A stretch of 64,000 nucleotides of DNA, from positions 1 through 64,000 of the forward strand of contig NZ_MPIY01000017.1 of assembly GCF_001953355.1 (NCBI RefSeq), given 5' to 3'. The position numbers and the translations under genes are program-made. Under the pieces are notes generated by a model. The model saw only the letters and a list, made by a program, of their open reading frames with translations. It was not told the origin of the DNA and did no database searches. Origin of the DNA: Polynucleobacter sphagniphilus (GTDB lineage Bacteria; Pseudomonadota; Gammaproteobacteria; Burkholderiales; Burkholderiaceae). Positions 45,501 through 55,275 of this stretch are shown here, piece by piece (position 1 is the first letter of the stretch; each line of letters opens with the position of its first letter).

Positions 45501-45596
45501 CAAGGAGCCAATCGCCTTCAAGCCAAACACCAATACCAGCGCGCTCACAACCAGTGATAACACTGGCTTACGAATAAATAGGTCGGTCCATTTCAT
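42561..45596 (-). CDS. RND multidrug efflux pump, HAE-1 type
   Basis: The 1011-residue inner-membrane transporter begins MKWTDLFIRKPVLSLVVSAL, with LPINQYPQTQNAVVTITTAY after span 1. Span 4 carries LALVLAIGLVVDDAIIVVEN, with the paired Asp of drug-type (HAE-1) pumps, which separates it from the heavy-metal-type pump at 10980-14231. The second half repeats the fold (QVGLVTLMGLISKHGILIVE). It is the last gene of an outer-membrane factor, adaptor, pump operon. Length and motifs are complete. The substrates are unknown. Confidence 0.92.
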   Translation of the reverse strand: MKWTDLFIRKPVLSLVVSALVLVFGLKAIGSLPINQYPQTQNAVVTITTAYYGADPETIAGFITQPLEASVSQAQGIDYLSSTSVSGVSTIVATLKLNYDSNAALTQIQTQISAVKNQLPVQAQQPILTVQMGQSTDAMYMGFDSENLPSNAITDYLLRVVKPKLDSVEGVQNAEIIGGRKFALRAWLDREKMAGLGIAADDVYNAMAANNYISAVGSTKGDMVAVDLVAGTDLHTLEEFRKLIVKQDGINIVHLEQVASVSLGSEDYNTNVAFSGKQSVFIGIKVAPQANLLDVAERVRKVIPDIQRQLPVGMTGKVVYDSTQFITSSISEVIHTLLEALLIVTVVIYLFLGSYRAVAVPVIAMPLSLIGTFFLMQMLGYSINLLTLLALVLAIGLVVDDAIIVVENVDRHMKEGKSPLEASLIAARELGGPILAMTVVLIAVYIPIGFQGGLTGALFTEFAFTLASAVAVSGLIALTLSPMMCSRIFTEAQEASPFVQKIDHIFDRVHHSYQATLRNLLSTWQVIIVMGVLLLGGVAYLYATARAELAPTEDQGIVLMQASGPPNSTVNQMQMYADQIYQIAAAEPEYQQIFQITSPTTSFGGVILKDWGERKRGATSFQQDMQNKWNSIAGARVAAFQFPALPGAQGLPVQVVINSTESYELLNEVAQQVLDKARRSGNFFFVDSDLKIDKPQDVLVIDRDKVAALGMTQQQVGAALTNALGGGYVNYFAVAGRSYRVIPQVKQVDRLNPDQILDYYIRTPSGVMIQARTFATIKQKVVPESINHFQQLNSATISGVSTPFISQADLLEFMRQTLKEVAPSGYTMDYAGPSRQFMAESGGFLVTMFFAILIVFLVLAAQFESFRDPIVILVSVPLALFGALIFINLGFTTLNVYTQVGLVTLMGLISKHGILIVEFANELQLAGRSKLDAIIEASSVRLRPILMTTAAMVLGVLPLVVASGAGAAGRQSMGIVIFTGLSIGTLFTLFVVPAMYLFIGADHHARKFTQE

Positions 45597-45603
45597 TGGG
45601 GAC

Positions 45604-46881
45604 TTATTCCTGTGGCTTTGGATTAGGAGAGTTAGCGGGCAATACGGTATTGTTAATAATTAAAGGGGTACCATTTTTTAATTTAAGCTGTCCACTGGTC
45701 ACTACCGTGTCGCCCTCTTGCAAGCCCTTCAAAATAGCAACCTGATCACCCCGGGTAGAACCAGTGGTTACAAATACTTGTTGAGCTTCTAATACAGGCT
45801 TACCTTCTTTATCTTTCTTATCCGTTGCTTTCGCAATAAATACCGTAGAGCCATATGGGTTATAGGTCACCGCTGTCTGGGGGAGAGTCAATAACTTGGT
45901 TTCTTGGCCGACTTTGATATTTACGTTTGCAAACATCCCGGGCAAAATTTTCTTATCCGGATTGGCCAATTGGGCTTCAATCTGAATATTACGAGTATTG
46001 GTATCCACCTTTGGACTAACTGCTGTGATCTTGCCAGTGAAGGTAGCATCCTTAAATGCATCGGTCGTCACGATAATGTCTTGCCCAACTGCAATTTGCT
46101 CGGCATTGCTTTGTGGCAGTGTGAAATCTAGAAAAATAGGATCTAGTGTTTGCAGGGTCATCAACTTATCGCCAGGATTGACATATTGACCTGGATTGAT
46201 AGTCACAATACCAACGCGCCCACTAAAAGGCGCCTTTAAAGTCTTTTTAGCGACTAAGGCAGCTTGCTGTTCCACTTGTGCTTGCTTAGACTGGGCATCT
46301 GCTTTGCTGGTGTCATAGACATTCTTGCTAATCGCTTGAATTGCTAATTGCTGACGATCTCGCTCATTAATCACTTTCGCTAAATCAGCCAAAGCCCTTA
46401 AAGAATGTAGCTGGGCAACATCAGACGCATCATTTAATTTAATCAAGAGGTCTCCTTCTTGCACATCTTGACCTGATTTCACCGCCACTGTTTGCACCAA
46501 ACCACCAAGCTCAGTACTTAATTCAACCCCCCTGAAAGCGCGTACATTTGCCACGCTAGTTAAATTAGGCTGCCATAGGGTAGAAGTAATATCCATCGTC
46601 GACACAGTTGCTGGAGGTAAGCCGGCCCCCGAGATAAATTTCTTAATCATGTAGCTCTTAAACTGGTTGAAACCAAAAATAAGGCCAAGCAACAAACAGA
46701 CACAGCAGAGCATGATGATCATGCGACGACGCAGGGGATTCATCTCCTGTAATTTTGCATAGGCCCGAGTTGTTTTAAACCATGCACGTAAACGCATCTT
46801 CTGTCCAAGATAGCCAAAAACTGCTTTTATCTTTAGCCACACCGCAACCAGGGTGGAATTAATTTTCTCGAGGAGTGTCAT
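45604..46881 (-). CDS. RND periplasmic adaptor, MexA-like
   Basis: The 425-residue membrane fusion protein has an N-terminal cytosolic tail of about 53 residues, one span (MIIMLCCVCLLLGLIFGF), a lipoyl half-motif (GGLVQTVAVKSGQDVQEGDL), the alpha hairpin, APFSGRVGIVTINPGQYVNP and the barrel domain with NIQIEAQLANPDKKILPGMF. The ATG at 46881 overlaps the end of the outer-membrane factor gene by 23 bases in another frame. A later ATG at M29 is possible, but the present start preserves coupling. The pump gene follows after seven bases. Confidence 0.88.
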   Translation of the reverse strand: MTLLEKINSTLVAVWLKIKAVFGYLGQKMRLRAWFKTTRAYAKLQEMNPLRRRMIIMLCCVCLLLGLIFGFNQFKSYMIKKFISGAGLPPATVSTMDITSTLWQPNLTSVANVRAFRGVELSTELGGLVQTVAVKSGQDVQEGDLLIKLNDASDVAQLHSLRALADLAKVINERDRQQLAIQAISKNVYDTSKADAQSKQAQVEQQAALVAKKTLKAPFSGRVGIVTINPGQYVNPGDKLMTLQTLDPIFLDFTLPQSNAEQIAVGQDIIVTTDAFKDATFTGKITAVSPKVDTNTRNIQIEAQLANPDKKILPGMFANVNIKVGQETKLLTLPQTAVTYNPYGSTVFIAKATDKKDKEGKPVLEAQQVFVTTGSTRGDQVAILKGLQEGDTVVTSGQLKLKNGTPLIINNTVLPANSPNPKPQE

Positions 46882-48445
46882 TTGAGTTCTTACTTAATCC
46901 GTTAGTGAGATCGGCATTACTTAAAGAATTACTTTCGCTATGCGCTTGGAACGCTGGAGCTTCACGATTCCACCAACCACCTCCCAATGCGGCAAAGAGA
47001 GCCGCTGTATCTGAGAAGCGGGTTGCTTGTGCTTGAATCGATTTAATTTTGGCTTGCTGGTACTGGCTTTGGTAATACAAAACTGCTAGGTAGCTTTGGG
47101 TCCCCAACTTATATTGCTGCTGCACCAAGTCCAATGTTTCATAGGCATAACGCTCTGCATTGGAGGCGGCCTTCAATGACCTTGCGCCCGTATCTAAGGC
47201 ACGCAAAGCATCAGCCACTTCTTTAAACGCATTTAATACTGTGGCCTGGTATTGATATACCGCCTGATCATAATTAGCCATTGCACCGCGACGTTGTGCC
47301 TGCAGTTGGCCGCCCTGGAACAGGGGTTGGAAGAGCCCGCCACCAACACTCCACAGCGCTGCACCCGGGCCAAAAAGTGCGCCCGTTGTCAAAGCCTCAG
47401 AACCCATGGCAGCTGTTAAATTCACCTGCGGTAATAAATTAGCAGTCGCCACACCCACTAGTGCATTAGTGGATTTAAGCTGGGCTTCAGCAGCCCGAAT
47501 GTCAGGTCGCTGACGCACTAAATTCGATGGCAAAGAGAGTGGCAGCTTACTCGGTAAATTGAGGGTGCTTAGATTGAATGCCGCAATGTCTGCATTACCA
47601 GGAAGCTCCCCGGTATAAATTGCCAATTGATTGCGCGTAATTGATAGATTTTTCTCGTAGCCAATTAAATCACCTTGCGTGTTAGCTACTAATGCTTGTT
47701 GCGAAGTGACGTCAACCTTAGACACGGTTCCTATTTGCAATTGCTGCTCAGTAAGCTCAGCCAAGTTTTCTTGAGCCTTCAAAATTTCATCTGTAGCCTT
47801 CAATTGCGCCTCAAGCGCTGCCTCACGAATGGCTGAGGCAACTATATTCGAGGTGAGAGATAAGTACGCCGCTTCTAACTGAAATTGTTGGTACTCAGCT
47901 TGAGCTCGAGCGCTCTCAACTGTGCGGCGTGCACCACCAAACACGTCTAACTTATAGCTCACGTTAACCGTAGTGTTATATAAGTTATAAATATTGCTCC
48001 CATTCCCGGGCAGGCCAAAAGCAGCATTGGGTGTTTGTTGGCGACTACCGTTTGCCCTCAATCCTACGGCAGGAAAGTATTGACCGCCAATTTGTGCATT
48101 GACGTTTTCTTGAGCAGAGCGCAGTGCAGCATCAGCAGCACCTAGGGTTGGATTCTGCTGCAGAGCTTTTTTAATGAGGGCATTTAATTGGGGTGACTTG
48201 TAAAGCTCCCACCACTGCGCCGAAATATCAGCGTCCTTCACAAACTCTTGCGGTGTGCCTCCAGGGACATCTGGCACGGTAGCTAATTTTTCAGAAACGG
48301 GTGTTTTAGTAAATCCCACCACTTTAGGCACATCTGGCTGTTTAAAGTCTGGGCCAACTGCGCACGCACTCAATGCCGCCGCCATTAAGGGCAGAAGCAA
48401 ATGCAATCTAGGGAAGCTCTTTAAAAAAAACATGAAGTGTTTCAA
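46859..48445 (-). CDS. RND outer-membrane channel lipoprotein, NodT-like
   Basis: TolC-family exit duct, 528 residues. A lipoprotein signal ends in AAALSAC (Cys near residue 28) followed by the family hallmark AVGPDFKQPDVP, then two OEP repeats with VNVSYKLDVFGGARRTVESA and a terminal tail rich in Ser/Asn. The first possible start is a TTG at 48445; an in-frame ATG at 48433 would give 524 residues with the same signal, and neither has an ideally spaced ribosome binding site (GAGGG lies very near the TTG). It is the first gene of the second RND operon. Confidence 0.88.
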   Translation of the reverse strand: MKHFMFFLKSFPRLHLLLPLMAAALSACAVGPDFKQPDVPKVVGFTKTPVSEKLATVPDVPGGTPQEFVKDADISAQWWELYKSPQLNALIKKALQQNPTLGAADAALRSAQENVNAQIGGQYFPAVGLRANGSRQQTPNAAFGLPGNGSNIYNLYNTTVNVSYKLDVFGGARRTVESARAQAEYQQFQLEAAYLSLTSNIVASAIREAALEAQLKATDEILKAQENLAELTEQQLQIGTVSKVDVTSQQALVANTQGDLIGYEKNLSITRNQLAIYTGELPGNADIAAFNLSTLNLPSKLPLSLPSNLVRQRPDIRAAEAQLKSTNALVGVATANLLPQVNLTAAMGSEALTTGALFGPGAALWSVGGGLFQPLFQGGQLQAQRRGAMANYDQAVYQYQATVLNAFKEVADALRALDTGARSLKAASNAERYAYETLDLVQQQYKLGTQSYLAVLYYQSQYQQAKIKSIQAQATRFSDTAALFAALGGGWWNREAPAFQAHSESNSLSNADLTNGLSKNSNDTPREN

Positions 48446-48563
48446 TACCCTCTTTCTACAGCAGATATTTGAACACAGTTTTGCGACTTCGTTTTGTAAG
48501 GTCCTGATTTATCTAATTAAATTTGTTTACACACTGAGATGGAAGTCAAACTACAAATTAACC

Positions 48564-50396
48564 CTACTCGACGGTGACACTTTTTGCCAAGTTTCTTGGC
48601 TTGTCGACATCGGTACCTAAAGCACAGGCAGTGTGGTACGCGAGTAATTGCAGCGGCACGACATGCAATATGGGGGATAGATTCCCATAGTGCTCAGGCA
48701 AGCGAATGACTTGAATGCCTTCACTGCTAGTGATTTCAGTATCTTGATCTGCAAATACATACAACTTGCCACCACGTGCTTTTACTTCCTGCATATTGGA
48801 TTTGAGCTTCTCGAGCAATTCATCCTTGGGGGCAACCGTGACAACGGGCATCTTATCCGTAACCAATGCCAATGGTCCGTGCTTGAGCTCCCCAGCAGGG
48901 TAAGCCTCAGCATGAATATAAGAGATTTCTTTTAGTTTGAGGGCACCCTCGAGCGCAATCGGATAGTGCATACCGCGACCAAGAAATAAGGCATTCTCAC
49001 ATTGAGAGAATGCTGCACTCCATGCAATGATTTGAGGCTCCAGCGCTAAGACGGCGTGCAAGGCTTTTGGCAAGTGGCGTAACTCAGCCAACAATTGCTT
49101 TTCTTTTTCTGGAGAAATTTTTCCCGCACGTTTAGCAAGTGACACCGCTAAAAGATAAAGGGCCACTAACTGAGTGGTAAAAGCCTTGGTAGAGGCAACC
49201 CCAATCTCGGCTCCTGCTTTTGTTAAAAATTGCCATTTGGTTTCACGCACCATTGCACTGCTAGCAACATTACATACTGCCAAAGTAAATTGATGGCCCA
49301 AGCTTTGTGCATGCCGTAATGCAGCCAAAGTATCCGCCGTCTCACCCGATTGCGAAACCACCACAACCAAGGTTTTCGGATTGGGCACAGTAGTGCGATA
49401 ACGATACTCACTTGCAATTTCGACTTGCGTAGGAATGCCAGCAAGATCTTCAATCCAATACTTGGCTACGCAAGCAGAGTAATAACTAGTCCCGCAAGCA
49501 AGAATCAATATCTGCTCAAATTTTTTCCACTCTTCTGGATCCGCATGAAAAAGCTCGGGGCCAAATCCTGCAATATTAGCCAAGGTATCACCAATCGCCC
49601 TGGGTTGCTCAAAGATTTCTTTTTGCATGTAATGCTGATAGGGACCCAAATCAACGGAGTCGGCCTGTGCTGGCATCGGCTTATGCTGACGCTGTACAGC
49701 ATTACCTGCTGCATCAATGATCTGTATACCTTCAGCCTGAAGAGCAGCAACATCACCCTCCTCTAGATAAAGCATGGAGTGGGCTCTACCTGCTAATGCA
49801 AGTGCATCCGAAGCCAGGAAATTCTCGCCCTCTCCAAGCGCCACAACGAGCGGCGAACCCACTCTAGCACCCACCAAAATATCTGGACAGTCCTGTGCAA
49901 TCACACCAATAGCGTAAGCACCATGCAACCGAGGCAATACCGCTCTAACCGATGCGAAAAGATCTTTTTTACCTTGTGCTACATATTCTTGATGAATCAA
50001 ATGCGCAATCACTTCTGTATCTGTCTCGGAAGTAAATAGATACCCCACAGACTTCAATTGTGTGCGTAACACTTCGTAATTTTCAATGATGCCGTTATGC
50101 ACTACCGCAATCAATTCATTTGAGATGTGAGGGTGGGCATTTTCAGTATCGGGTTTACCGTGCGTAGCCCAGCGGGTATGGGCAATTCCCAGGGTGCCAT
50201 GAAAATCTTTACCCTGCTCAGCCAATTCAGAAACACGCGCGGTCGTACGCGCACGTTTAATAGGGTGCTTGTTATCATCACCATTGATTACTGCAAATCC
50301 ACAAGAATCGTAACCGCGATATTCAAGGCGACGTAGTCCTTCAATCAGGACGTCCACAATATTCTGACGTGATACACCTCCAACAATACCGCACAT
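48564..50396 (-). CDS. glmS: Glutamine-fructose-6-phosphate aminotransferase
   Basis: Makes glucosamine-6-phosphate for peptidoglycan and lipopolysaccharide. The 610-residue protein has the N-terminal glutaminase nucleophile Cys2 ([20 protein letters not shown]), [13 protein letters not shown], then two sugar-isomerase domains with [20 protein letters not shown] and [16 protein letters not shown], ending [11 protein letters not shown]. The start overlaps the glmU stop by one base (TAATG). There is no glmS ribozyme, since the leader is glmU coding sequence. Confidence 0.97.
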   Translation of the reverse strand: MCGIVGGVSRQNIVDVLIEGLRRLEYRGYDSCGFAVINGDDNKHPIKRARTTARVSELAEQGKDFHGTLGIAHTRWATHGKPDTENAHPHISNELIAVVHNGIIENYEVLRTQLKSVGYLFTSETDTEVIAHLIHQEYVAQGKKDLFASVRAVLPRLHGAYAIGVIAQDCPDILVGARVGSPLVVALGEGENFLASDALALAGRAHSMLYLEEGDVAALQAEGIQIIDAAGNAVQRQHKPMPAQADSVDLGPYQHYMQKEIFEQPRAIGDTLANIAGFGPELFHADPEEWKKFEQILILACGTSYYSACVAKYWIEDLAGIPTQVEIASEYRYRTTVPNPKTLVVVVSQSGETADTLAALRHAQSLGHQFTLAVCNVASSAMVRETKWQFLTKAGAEIGVASTKAFTTQLVALYLLAVSLAKRAGKISPEKEKQLLAELRHLPKALHAVLALEPQIIAWSAAFSQCENALFLGRGMHYPIALEGALKLKEISYIHAEAYPAGELKHGPLALVTDKMPVVTVAPKDELLEKLKSNMQEVKARGGKLYVFADQDTEITSSEGIQVIRLPEHYGNLSPILHVVPLQLLAYHTACALGTDVDKPRNLAKSVTVE

Positions 50397-51868
50397 TATT
50401 TTTTACCCTTTGTGGATTTTGAGGCACTTTTTTTTGCCGCTGGTTTTTTGCTAACGGATTTTTTCTCTTGCTTCACAGGGCGTTGCCACTGTAAAGAAAT
50501 TTGTTTTGCTCTAGAAACAGTCAGTTGATTCGGCGGGGCGTCTTTAGTCAGTGTTGTGCCTGCCCCTAAAGTTGCACCGCGTCCAACACGTACCGGTGCA
50601 ACCAACTGAGTATCCGACCCAATAAATACATCGTCTTCAATAATGGTTTGATGTTTATTAACACCATCGTAATTACAAGTGATTGTCCCGGCCCCAATAT
50701 TTACTCTAGAGCCCACAATGGAATCACCTACATAGGCTAAGTGATTAGCCTTGCTATTGGCAGCAATCTTGCTATTTTTTACTTCAACAAAGTTTCCGAT
50801 GTGCACATCATTTGCTAAATCTGCACCGGGACGCAAGCGTGCATAGGGACCAATAATTGAGTGACTGCCCACTCGAGCACCATCTAAATGACTAAATGCA
50901 TGTATCTGCACATTTTCTGCAAGTGTGCTGTTACGAATAATGCAATATGGACCGATCTGAGTACCAGCCGCTAAACTGACATCACCCTCAAAGACGCAAC
51001 CTACGTCAATAAAGACATCAGTGCCACATACCAAGCTGCCACGAATATCAATACGCGCAGGATCAGCCAGCGATACGCCAGCATCTAACAGGTGATTGGC
51101 TAAACTTTGTTGGTGGACTCGCTCAAGGGAAGCGAGTTGATCACGACTATTCACGCCTACAGTTTCATATTCAAAATCTGCCTGTGCTGTTCGAATAGGA
51201 ACACCATCTTTCACTGCCATGGCAATCACATCAGTTAAATAGTACTCACCTTGGGCATTACTGGCACGCAAGGACTTTAACCATTTCTTCAACGAGCCAG
51301 TTGGCAACACCATAATGCCGGTATTGATTTCAGCAATCGCTTTTTGCGCTGGCGTGGCATCTTTTTCTTCCACAATTTGCACAACGGATCCATCCGCATC
51401 ACGCACAATACGACCATAGCCTGTTGGGTTATTCAAATTTTGTGTTAACAATGCGAGAGCAGATTCTTGACCACGCACACCATCAGCCAACTGCACTAGT
51501 TTTGACAAAGTTTTTTTAGTGGTTAGCGGCACATCGCCATAAAGCACTAAAGTAGGCTCTTGCACATCTAACTTGGAGAGTGCCTGCAATAGCGCATGGC
51601 CGGTACCCTTTTGTTCCGCCTGCAATACCGTGCTGACCTTAGAGACACTAGCATCAGCTTGGGCTGCTTTAGTTAAAAAGGTTTTAACATCTGCTGAGCC
51701 ATGTCCTACAACCACAATCGGGCCTCTTGCAGCCTGCTTCCCTTGAAGCGCTAAAGCCGTGCCCAATACATGTGCAAGCAAAGGCTTACCAGCAAGTGTT
51801 TGAAGTACTTTAGGCAGCGCGGATTTCATCCGCTTGCCTTGCCCTGCCGCCAAAATGACAATATTCAT
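50396..51868 (-). CDS. glmU: Bifunctional UDP-N-acetylglucosamine pyrophosphorylase/acetyltransferase
   Basis: Converts glucosamine-1-phosphate to UDP-GlcNAc in two steps. The N-terminal uridyltransferase begins [20 protein letters not shown]; the C-terminal half is a left-handed beta helix with hexapeptide repeats and the acetyltransferase [20 protein letters not shown]. At 490 residues it is about 30 longer than usual: after [13 protein letters not shown] it ends in a lysine-rich low-complexity tail ([17 protein letters not shown]). It is in a ttcA-glmU-glmS unit with overlapping ends. Confidence 0.96.
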   Translation of the reverse strand: MNIVILAAGQGKRMKSALPKVLQTLAGKPLLAHVLGTALALQGKQAARGPIVVVGHGSADVKTFLTKAAQADASVSKVSTVLQAEQKGTGHALLQALSKLDVQEPTLVLYGDVPLTTKKTLSKLVQLADGVRGQESALALLTQNLNNPTGYGRIVRDADGSVVQIVEEKDATPAQKAIAEINTGIMVLPTGSLKKWLKSLRASNAQGEYYLTDVIAMAVKDGVPIRTAQADFEYETVGVNSRDQLASLERVHQQSLANHLLDAGVSLADPARIDIRGSLVCGTDVFIDVGCVFEGDVSLAAGTQIGPYCIIRNSTLAENVQIHAFSHLDGARVGSHSIIGPYARLRPGADLANDVHIGNFVEVKNSKIAANSKANHLAYVGDSIVGSRVNIGAGTITCNYDGVNKHQTIIEDDVFIGSDTQLVAPVRVGRGATLGAGTTLTKDAPPNQLTVSRAKQISLQWQRPVKQEKKSVSKKPAAKKSASKSTKGKK

Positions 51869-52773
51869 AAAGATTGATTATAAATCCCAGGGATAACCGT
51901 GCCGCAAGCCAATTCATCGAGCTCGGTCTCATCAATTGCCTTATCTCCGCCGGATCGGGCAGCAATACCGCCCAATTGGGTTGCGACCTCTAAATTCTTA
52001 AAATCAAATGCTTCGCCGTCCATCAAATGGGATGGCACGATGTGGTGCATTGAGCGAAAAAGATTTTCAACGCGCCCCGGAAATTGCCTCTCCCAGTCCC
52101 GCAGCATTTGCTTCATAGCGCCACGCTGTAAGTTTGGCTGACTGCCGCATAAATTACACGGAATGATAGGGAAATTCATATCAACTGCATAACGCTCTAA
52201 TAGCTTTTCTGGCACATAAGCCAAAGGTCGAATCACAATATGCTTGCCATCATCAGAGCGTAACTTAGGAGGCATGCCCTTTAACTTCCCTGCATAAAAC
52301 ATATTGAGCATGAGTGTTTCTAAGATGTCATCGCGATGATGTCCCAAAGCAATCTTAGTAGCACCCAGCTCATCGGCAACGCGATACAAAATTCCACGGC
52401 GCAAGCGGGAACATAAACCACAAGTCGTTTTTCCCTCAGGAATAACGCGTTTCACAATACTGTAAGTATCTTGCTCTTCAATATGAAAATCTACGCCTAA
52501 ACTTTTTAAATAGTTTGGCAAAATTTCTTCTGGGAAATCCGGCTGCTTTTGATCCAAGTTAACAGCAACGATTTCAAAATGAATCGGCGCACGCTCCCGC
52601 AGCTTGAGCAAGATATCAAGCATGGCATAACTATCTTTCCCTCCCGACAGACAGACCATGACTTTATCGCCGTCTTCGATCATGCCAAAATCACCAATGG
52701 CTTGACCCACCAGACGGCATAACTTTTTTTCTAGCTTGTTTTCTTCGAAAACAACTTTACGAATATCACCCAT
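51865..52773 (-). CDS. ttcA: tRNA 2-thiocytidine biosynthesis protein TtcA
   Basis: Thiolates cytidine 32 in certain tRNAs using an ATP-activated intermediate and an iron-sulfur cluster. The 302-residue protein shows the PP-loop [16 protein letters not shown] (near residue 42), the cysteine pair in [20 protein letters not shown] and the later [14 protein letters not shown], all features of TtcA. Its stop overlaps the glmU start by four bases. The gene to the left of its start is folB, 22 bp away on the same strand. Confidence 0.95.
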   Translation of the reverse strand: MGDIRKVVFEENKLEKKLCRLVGQAIGDFGMIEDGDKVMVCLSGGKDSYAMLDILLKLRERAPIHFEIVAVNLDQKQPDFPEEILPNYLKSLGVDFHIEEQDTYSIVKRVIPEGKTTCGLCSRLRRGILYRVADELGATKIALGHHRDDILETLMLNMFYAGKLKGMPPKLRSDDGKHIVIRPLAYVPEKLLERYAVDMNFPIIPCNLCGSQPNLQRGAMKQMLRDWERQFPGRVENLFRSMHHIVPSHLMDGEAFDFKNLEVATQLGGIAARSGGDKAIDETELDELACGTVIPGIYNQSL

Positions 52774-52794
52774 CAGCTCAATATATTCTTTTGT

Positions 52795-53190
52795 TTAATT
52801 TTGTTTCATCCGAAATACTTCAACACCAACAGAATGGCAGTCGGGGTACACATCTGGTTTTGCAGTACTCACGCGGGCTGCCAATACTTTTGGGTGCATC
52901 AACATTGCCGCAACAATCTCATCACAGAAGGTTTCTTGTAAATGAATATGGCCCTGCATAGCCCGTGCCTTAATAGTTTCGCGCATGAAGTCATAATCAA
53001 CTACTTCGTCCAATAAATCTTGTGTGGGTGTATTTTCTTTTAAGGGTATATATAAATCGACATTCAAAATGACGCGCTGTTCAGCCTTTTTTTCGAAGTC
53101 ATGAACGCCAATGTTGATATAGATTTCATAATCGCGCAAAAATAAGCGGCGGCAATCCACTAAAGCGGGATGAGAAAGAATGGCATGCAT
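52795..53190 (-). CDS. folB: Dihydroneopterin aldolase
   Basis: Cleaves 7,8-dihydroneopterin in folate synthesis. The 131-residue protein has the family pattern RDYEIYINIGVHDFEKKAEQ, NVDLYIPL, VVDYDFMRETIKARA and LQETFCDEIVAAM, with the conserved Lys in STAKPDVYPDCHSVGVEVFR. It lies 30 bp behind a pteridine-reductase-like SDR and ahead of ttcA, suggesting a pterin-related pair. Confidence 0.92.
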   Translation of the reverse strand: MHAILSHPALVDCRRLFLRDYEIYINIGVHDFEKKAEQRVILNVDLYIPLKENTPTQDLLDEVVDYDFMRETIKARAMQGHIHLQETFCDEIVAAMLMHPKVLAARVSTAKPDVYPDCHSVGVEVFRMKQN

Positions 53191-53219
53191 AAATAGTGGC
53201 CTAAATAATTATTTGTAAA

Positions 53220-54053
53220 TCAATTCGTTTTAAACATGACATCACGGTCAGATGGCAGCAAGTGCTGCCCACCATCAACATATAAGGTGGTTCCAGTGAT
53301 GGCATTCGATTCTGCTAAAAAAACTGCTGCTCTAGCAATATCATTTGGGGTAGAGGACTTTCCAAGTGGCGTCATCTGATGCGCACTCGTAAATCCTGAC
53401 TGCGTTTGATCGCCCGATGGCAAAGAAATCCCTGGGGCTAAACCAACAACACGTAGCCATGGTGCGAAATCCATTGCCAATAACTCCACAGAAGCAAGCA
53501 GCGCACTTTTTGATAAGGTATAGGATAAATAATCAGGATTTGGATTAATCAATTTTTGATCTAACAGCTGAATGACTGCAGGCAGTACGCTTTGAGCTGA
53601 TTCTGTGCCAGCTTGCTTTGCCTTGATTGTCTTTTGCAATGCAAACATGAGCTGAGATAAAAGAATCGGAGCAGTCACATTAACCTGCATGTGCTCTTGT
53701 AGGCTTGCACCACTTAATGGCACTTCAGAGTTAGCGCGATCAAATTCAAAAATAGAAGCGTTATTCACCAAACAAGACAGATTAGTAAATTCATGGCTCA
53801 CCGCTATAAATAGGGCCCGAACATCTTCTTCCTGGGATAACTCAGCCCGAAATGCTTTGGCCCTTCTGCCCAGGGCTTGTATTTCAGTTACTGTGGCCAT
53901 AGCCTCAGACTCAGAACGCCCATAATGAACCGCAACGTCCCATCCTTGACGAGCAAACTCAAGGGCAATGGCCTTACCTAAACGCTTAGCAGCGCCGGTC
54001 ACCAATACCGCTTTATTTTGCTGTGAAGGGGATATTGAACTCAAGTTCACCAA
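53220..54053 (-). CDS. SDR oxidoreductase, pteridine-reductase-like
   Basis: Short-chain dehydrogenase of 277 residues: cofactor loop VLVTGAAKRLGKAIALEFAR with Arg near position 24 (the arginine typical of pteridine reductases and FolM), VHYGRSESEA favouring NADPH, NNASIFEFDRANSE, and YTLSKSALLASVELL with the Tyr and Lys of the active site. The arginine-bearing loop and the adjacent folB point to dihydropteridine or dihydrofolate reduction. A fully confident FolM call would need phylogeny. It is divergent from midA, with 22 bp between them. Confidence 0.8.
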   Translation of the reverse strand: MVNLSSISPSQQNKAVLVTGAAKRLGKAIALEFARQGWDVAVHYGRSESEAMATVTEIQALGRRAKAFRAELSQEEDVRALFIAVSHEFTNLSCLVNNASIFEFDRANSEVPLSGASLQEHMQVNVTAPILLSQLMFALQKTIKAKQAGTESAQSVLPAVIQLLDQKLINPNPDYLSYTLSKSALLASVELLAMDFAPWLRVVGLAPGISLPSGDQTQSGFTSAHQMTPLGKSSTPNDIARAAVFLAESNAITGTTLYVDGGQHLLPSDRDVMFKTN

Positions 54054-54075
54054 AATTCTCTTAGACTAACGAGCT

Positions 54076-55263
54076 ATGGATATTACCTTGAGCAGCCTCG
54101 AAACGGAGCATACCGCCCTTCTATATCAAAAAATGGCGACTGAAATAGCCTCTGGAAGTGGGCAAATGCCCTTTTCTCGCTATATGGAGATGGCACTTTA
54201 CGAGCCTGGAATGGGTTATTACAGCGCTGGTGCTCATAAATTAGGCATTGGAGGTGATTTCACTACCGCCCCTGAATTAAGCCCACTATTTGGCGCAGCC
54301 ATCGTCTCAACCTTATTGCCCGTTTTGGAGGCCCTCAAAGCCAAAGGCTTACCCGCCCAGATTCTGGAGTTTGGTGCAGGCACTGGTAAGTTAGCCCAAT
54401 CTATTCTGAAGCGCTTGCACGATCTGGGCTTTGCTTTGGATCGCTACCAAATTATTGAGATTTCACCGGACTTAACGCAAAGACAACAAAAAAGGCTGGG
54501 GAGTATCTCAGCAGAATTAGGCCTAACAACCGAATGTCAGTGGCTCAGCGCTTTACCCGAGCAATTTAAGGGCGTCATGATTGCTAATGAGGTGATCGAT
54601 GCTATTCCTTGCGATGCTATTGTTTATCAAGATGGATTTTGGCATTGGCAGAACGTTTGCCTTCATGAAGGTCAACTTACCTGGCAAACCGGTGCGCCAG
54701 TCCCTCAAGATCTTTTACCCGAGCCACTACGAGTTGATAGCTATTCAGAAGGCTATGTCAGCGAGCTGCATCTTCAAGCAAATAGTTGGCTTCGTCAGAT
54801 TGCAAAGCAACTGGATATGGGCTTATTTCTGACATTTGATTATGGCTTTCCGGAGAGCGAGTATTACCACCCACAACGCATTGAGGGCACACTAATGGCG
54901 CACCATCGCCATCATGCGATTCAAGATCCGTTTTATCTTCCTGGCCTATGCGACATCACGACACACGTCGAGTGGTCTCAAATTGCCCGCAATGCATTGG
55001 ATGAAAATGCAGATGACGTGTACCTCACTAACCAAGCAGCATATTTACTTGATGCTGGTATCGGTGAAATTGCCCTAGAGAGTGCAGACCCGAGCAACCC
55101 TGAAGTCTTTCTACCTATCTCTAATGCCTTACAAAAACTACTATCGGAAGCCGAGATGGGTGAACTATTTAAGGCGTTTGCCTTCTCAAAGAATCTGCAT
55201 ACGTTACTACCGGGATATTCTCTTGAGGATCTACCTGGACTTCGCGGCAGAAATAGGCTGTAA
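54076..55263 (+). CDS. SAM-dependent methyltransferase of the MidA/NDUFAF7 family
   Basis: The 395-residue protein begins with the family region GQMPFSRYMEMALYEPGMGY, followed by TAPELSPLFGAAIV, the SAM-binding ILEFGAGTGKLAQSIL and ANEVIDAIPCDAIV, all DUF185/NDUFAF7 features. The mitochondrial homologue methylates an arginine of a complex I subunit; the bacterial role is not settled. It is divergent from the pteridine-reductase-like gene and converges with cca 12 bp on. A second complex-I-associated family (NDUFA9-like) lies two genes away. Confidence 0.9.
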   Translation: MDITLSSLETEHTALLYQKMATEIASGSGQMPFSRYMEMALYEPGMGYYSAGAHKLGIGGDFTTAPELSPLFGAAIVSTLLPVLEALKAKGLPAQILEFGAGTGKLAQSILKRLHDLGFALDRYQIIEISPDLTQRQQKRLGSISAELGLTTECQWLSALPEQFKGVMIANEVIDAIPCDAIVYQDGFWHWQNVCLHEGQLTWQTGAPVPQDLLPEPLRVDSYSEGYVSELHLQANSWLRQIAKQLDMGLFLTFDYGFPESEYYHPQRIEGTLMAHHRHHAIQDPFYLPGLCDITTHVEWSQIARNALDENADDVYLTNQAAYLLDAGIGEIALESADPSNPEVFLPISNALQKLLSEAEMGELFKAFAFSKNLHTLLPGYSLEDLPGLRGRNRL

Positions 55264-55275
55264 ACCAGCCTGGTT

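Noticed and set aside
48446..48563. glmS ribozyme or structured RNA around glmS
   Set aside because: glmS starts inside the glmU stop codon, leaving no leader; the gap at its 3' end shows only the second RND operon's promoter region.
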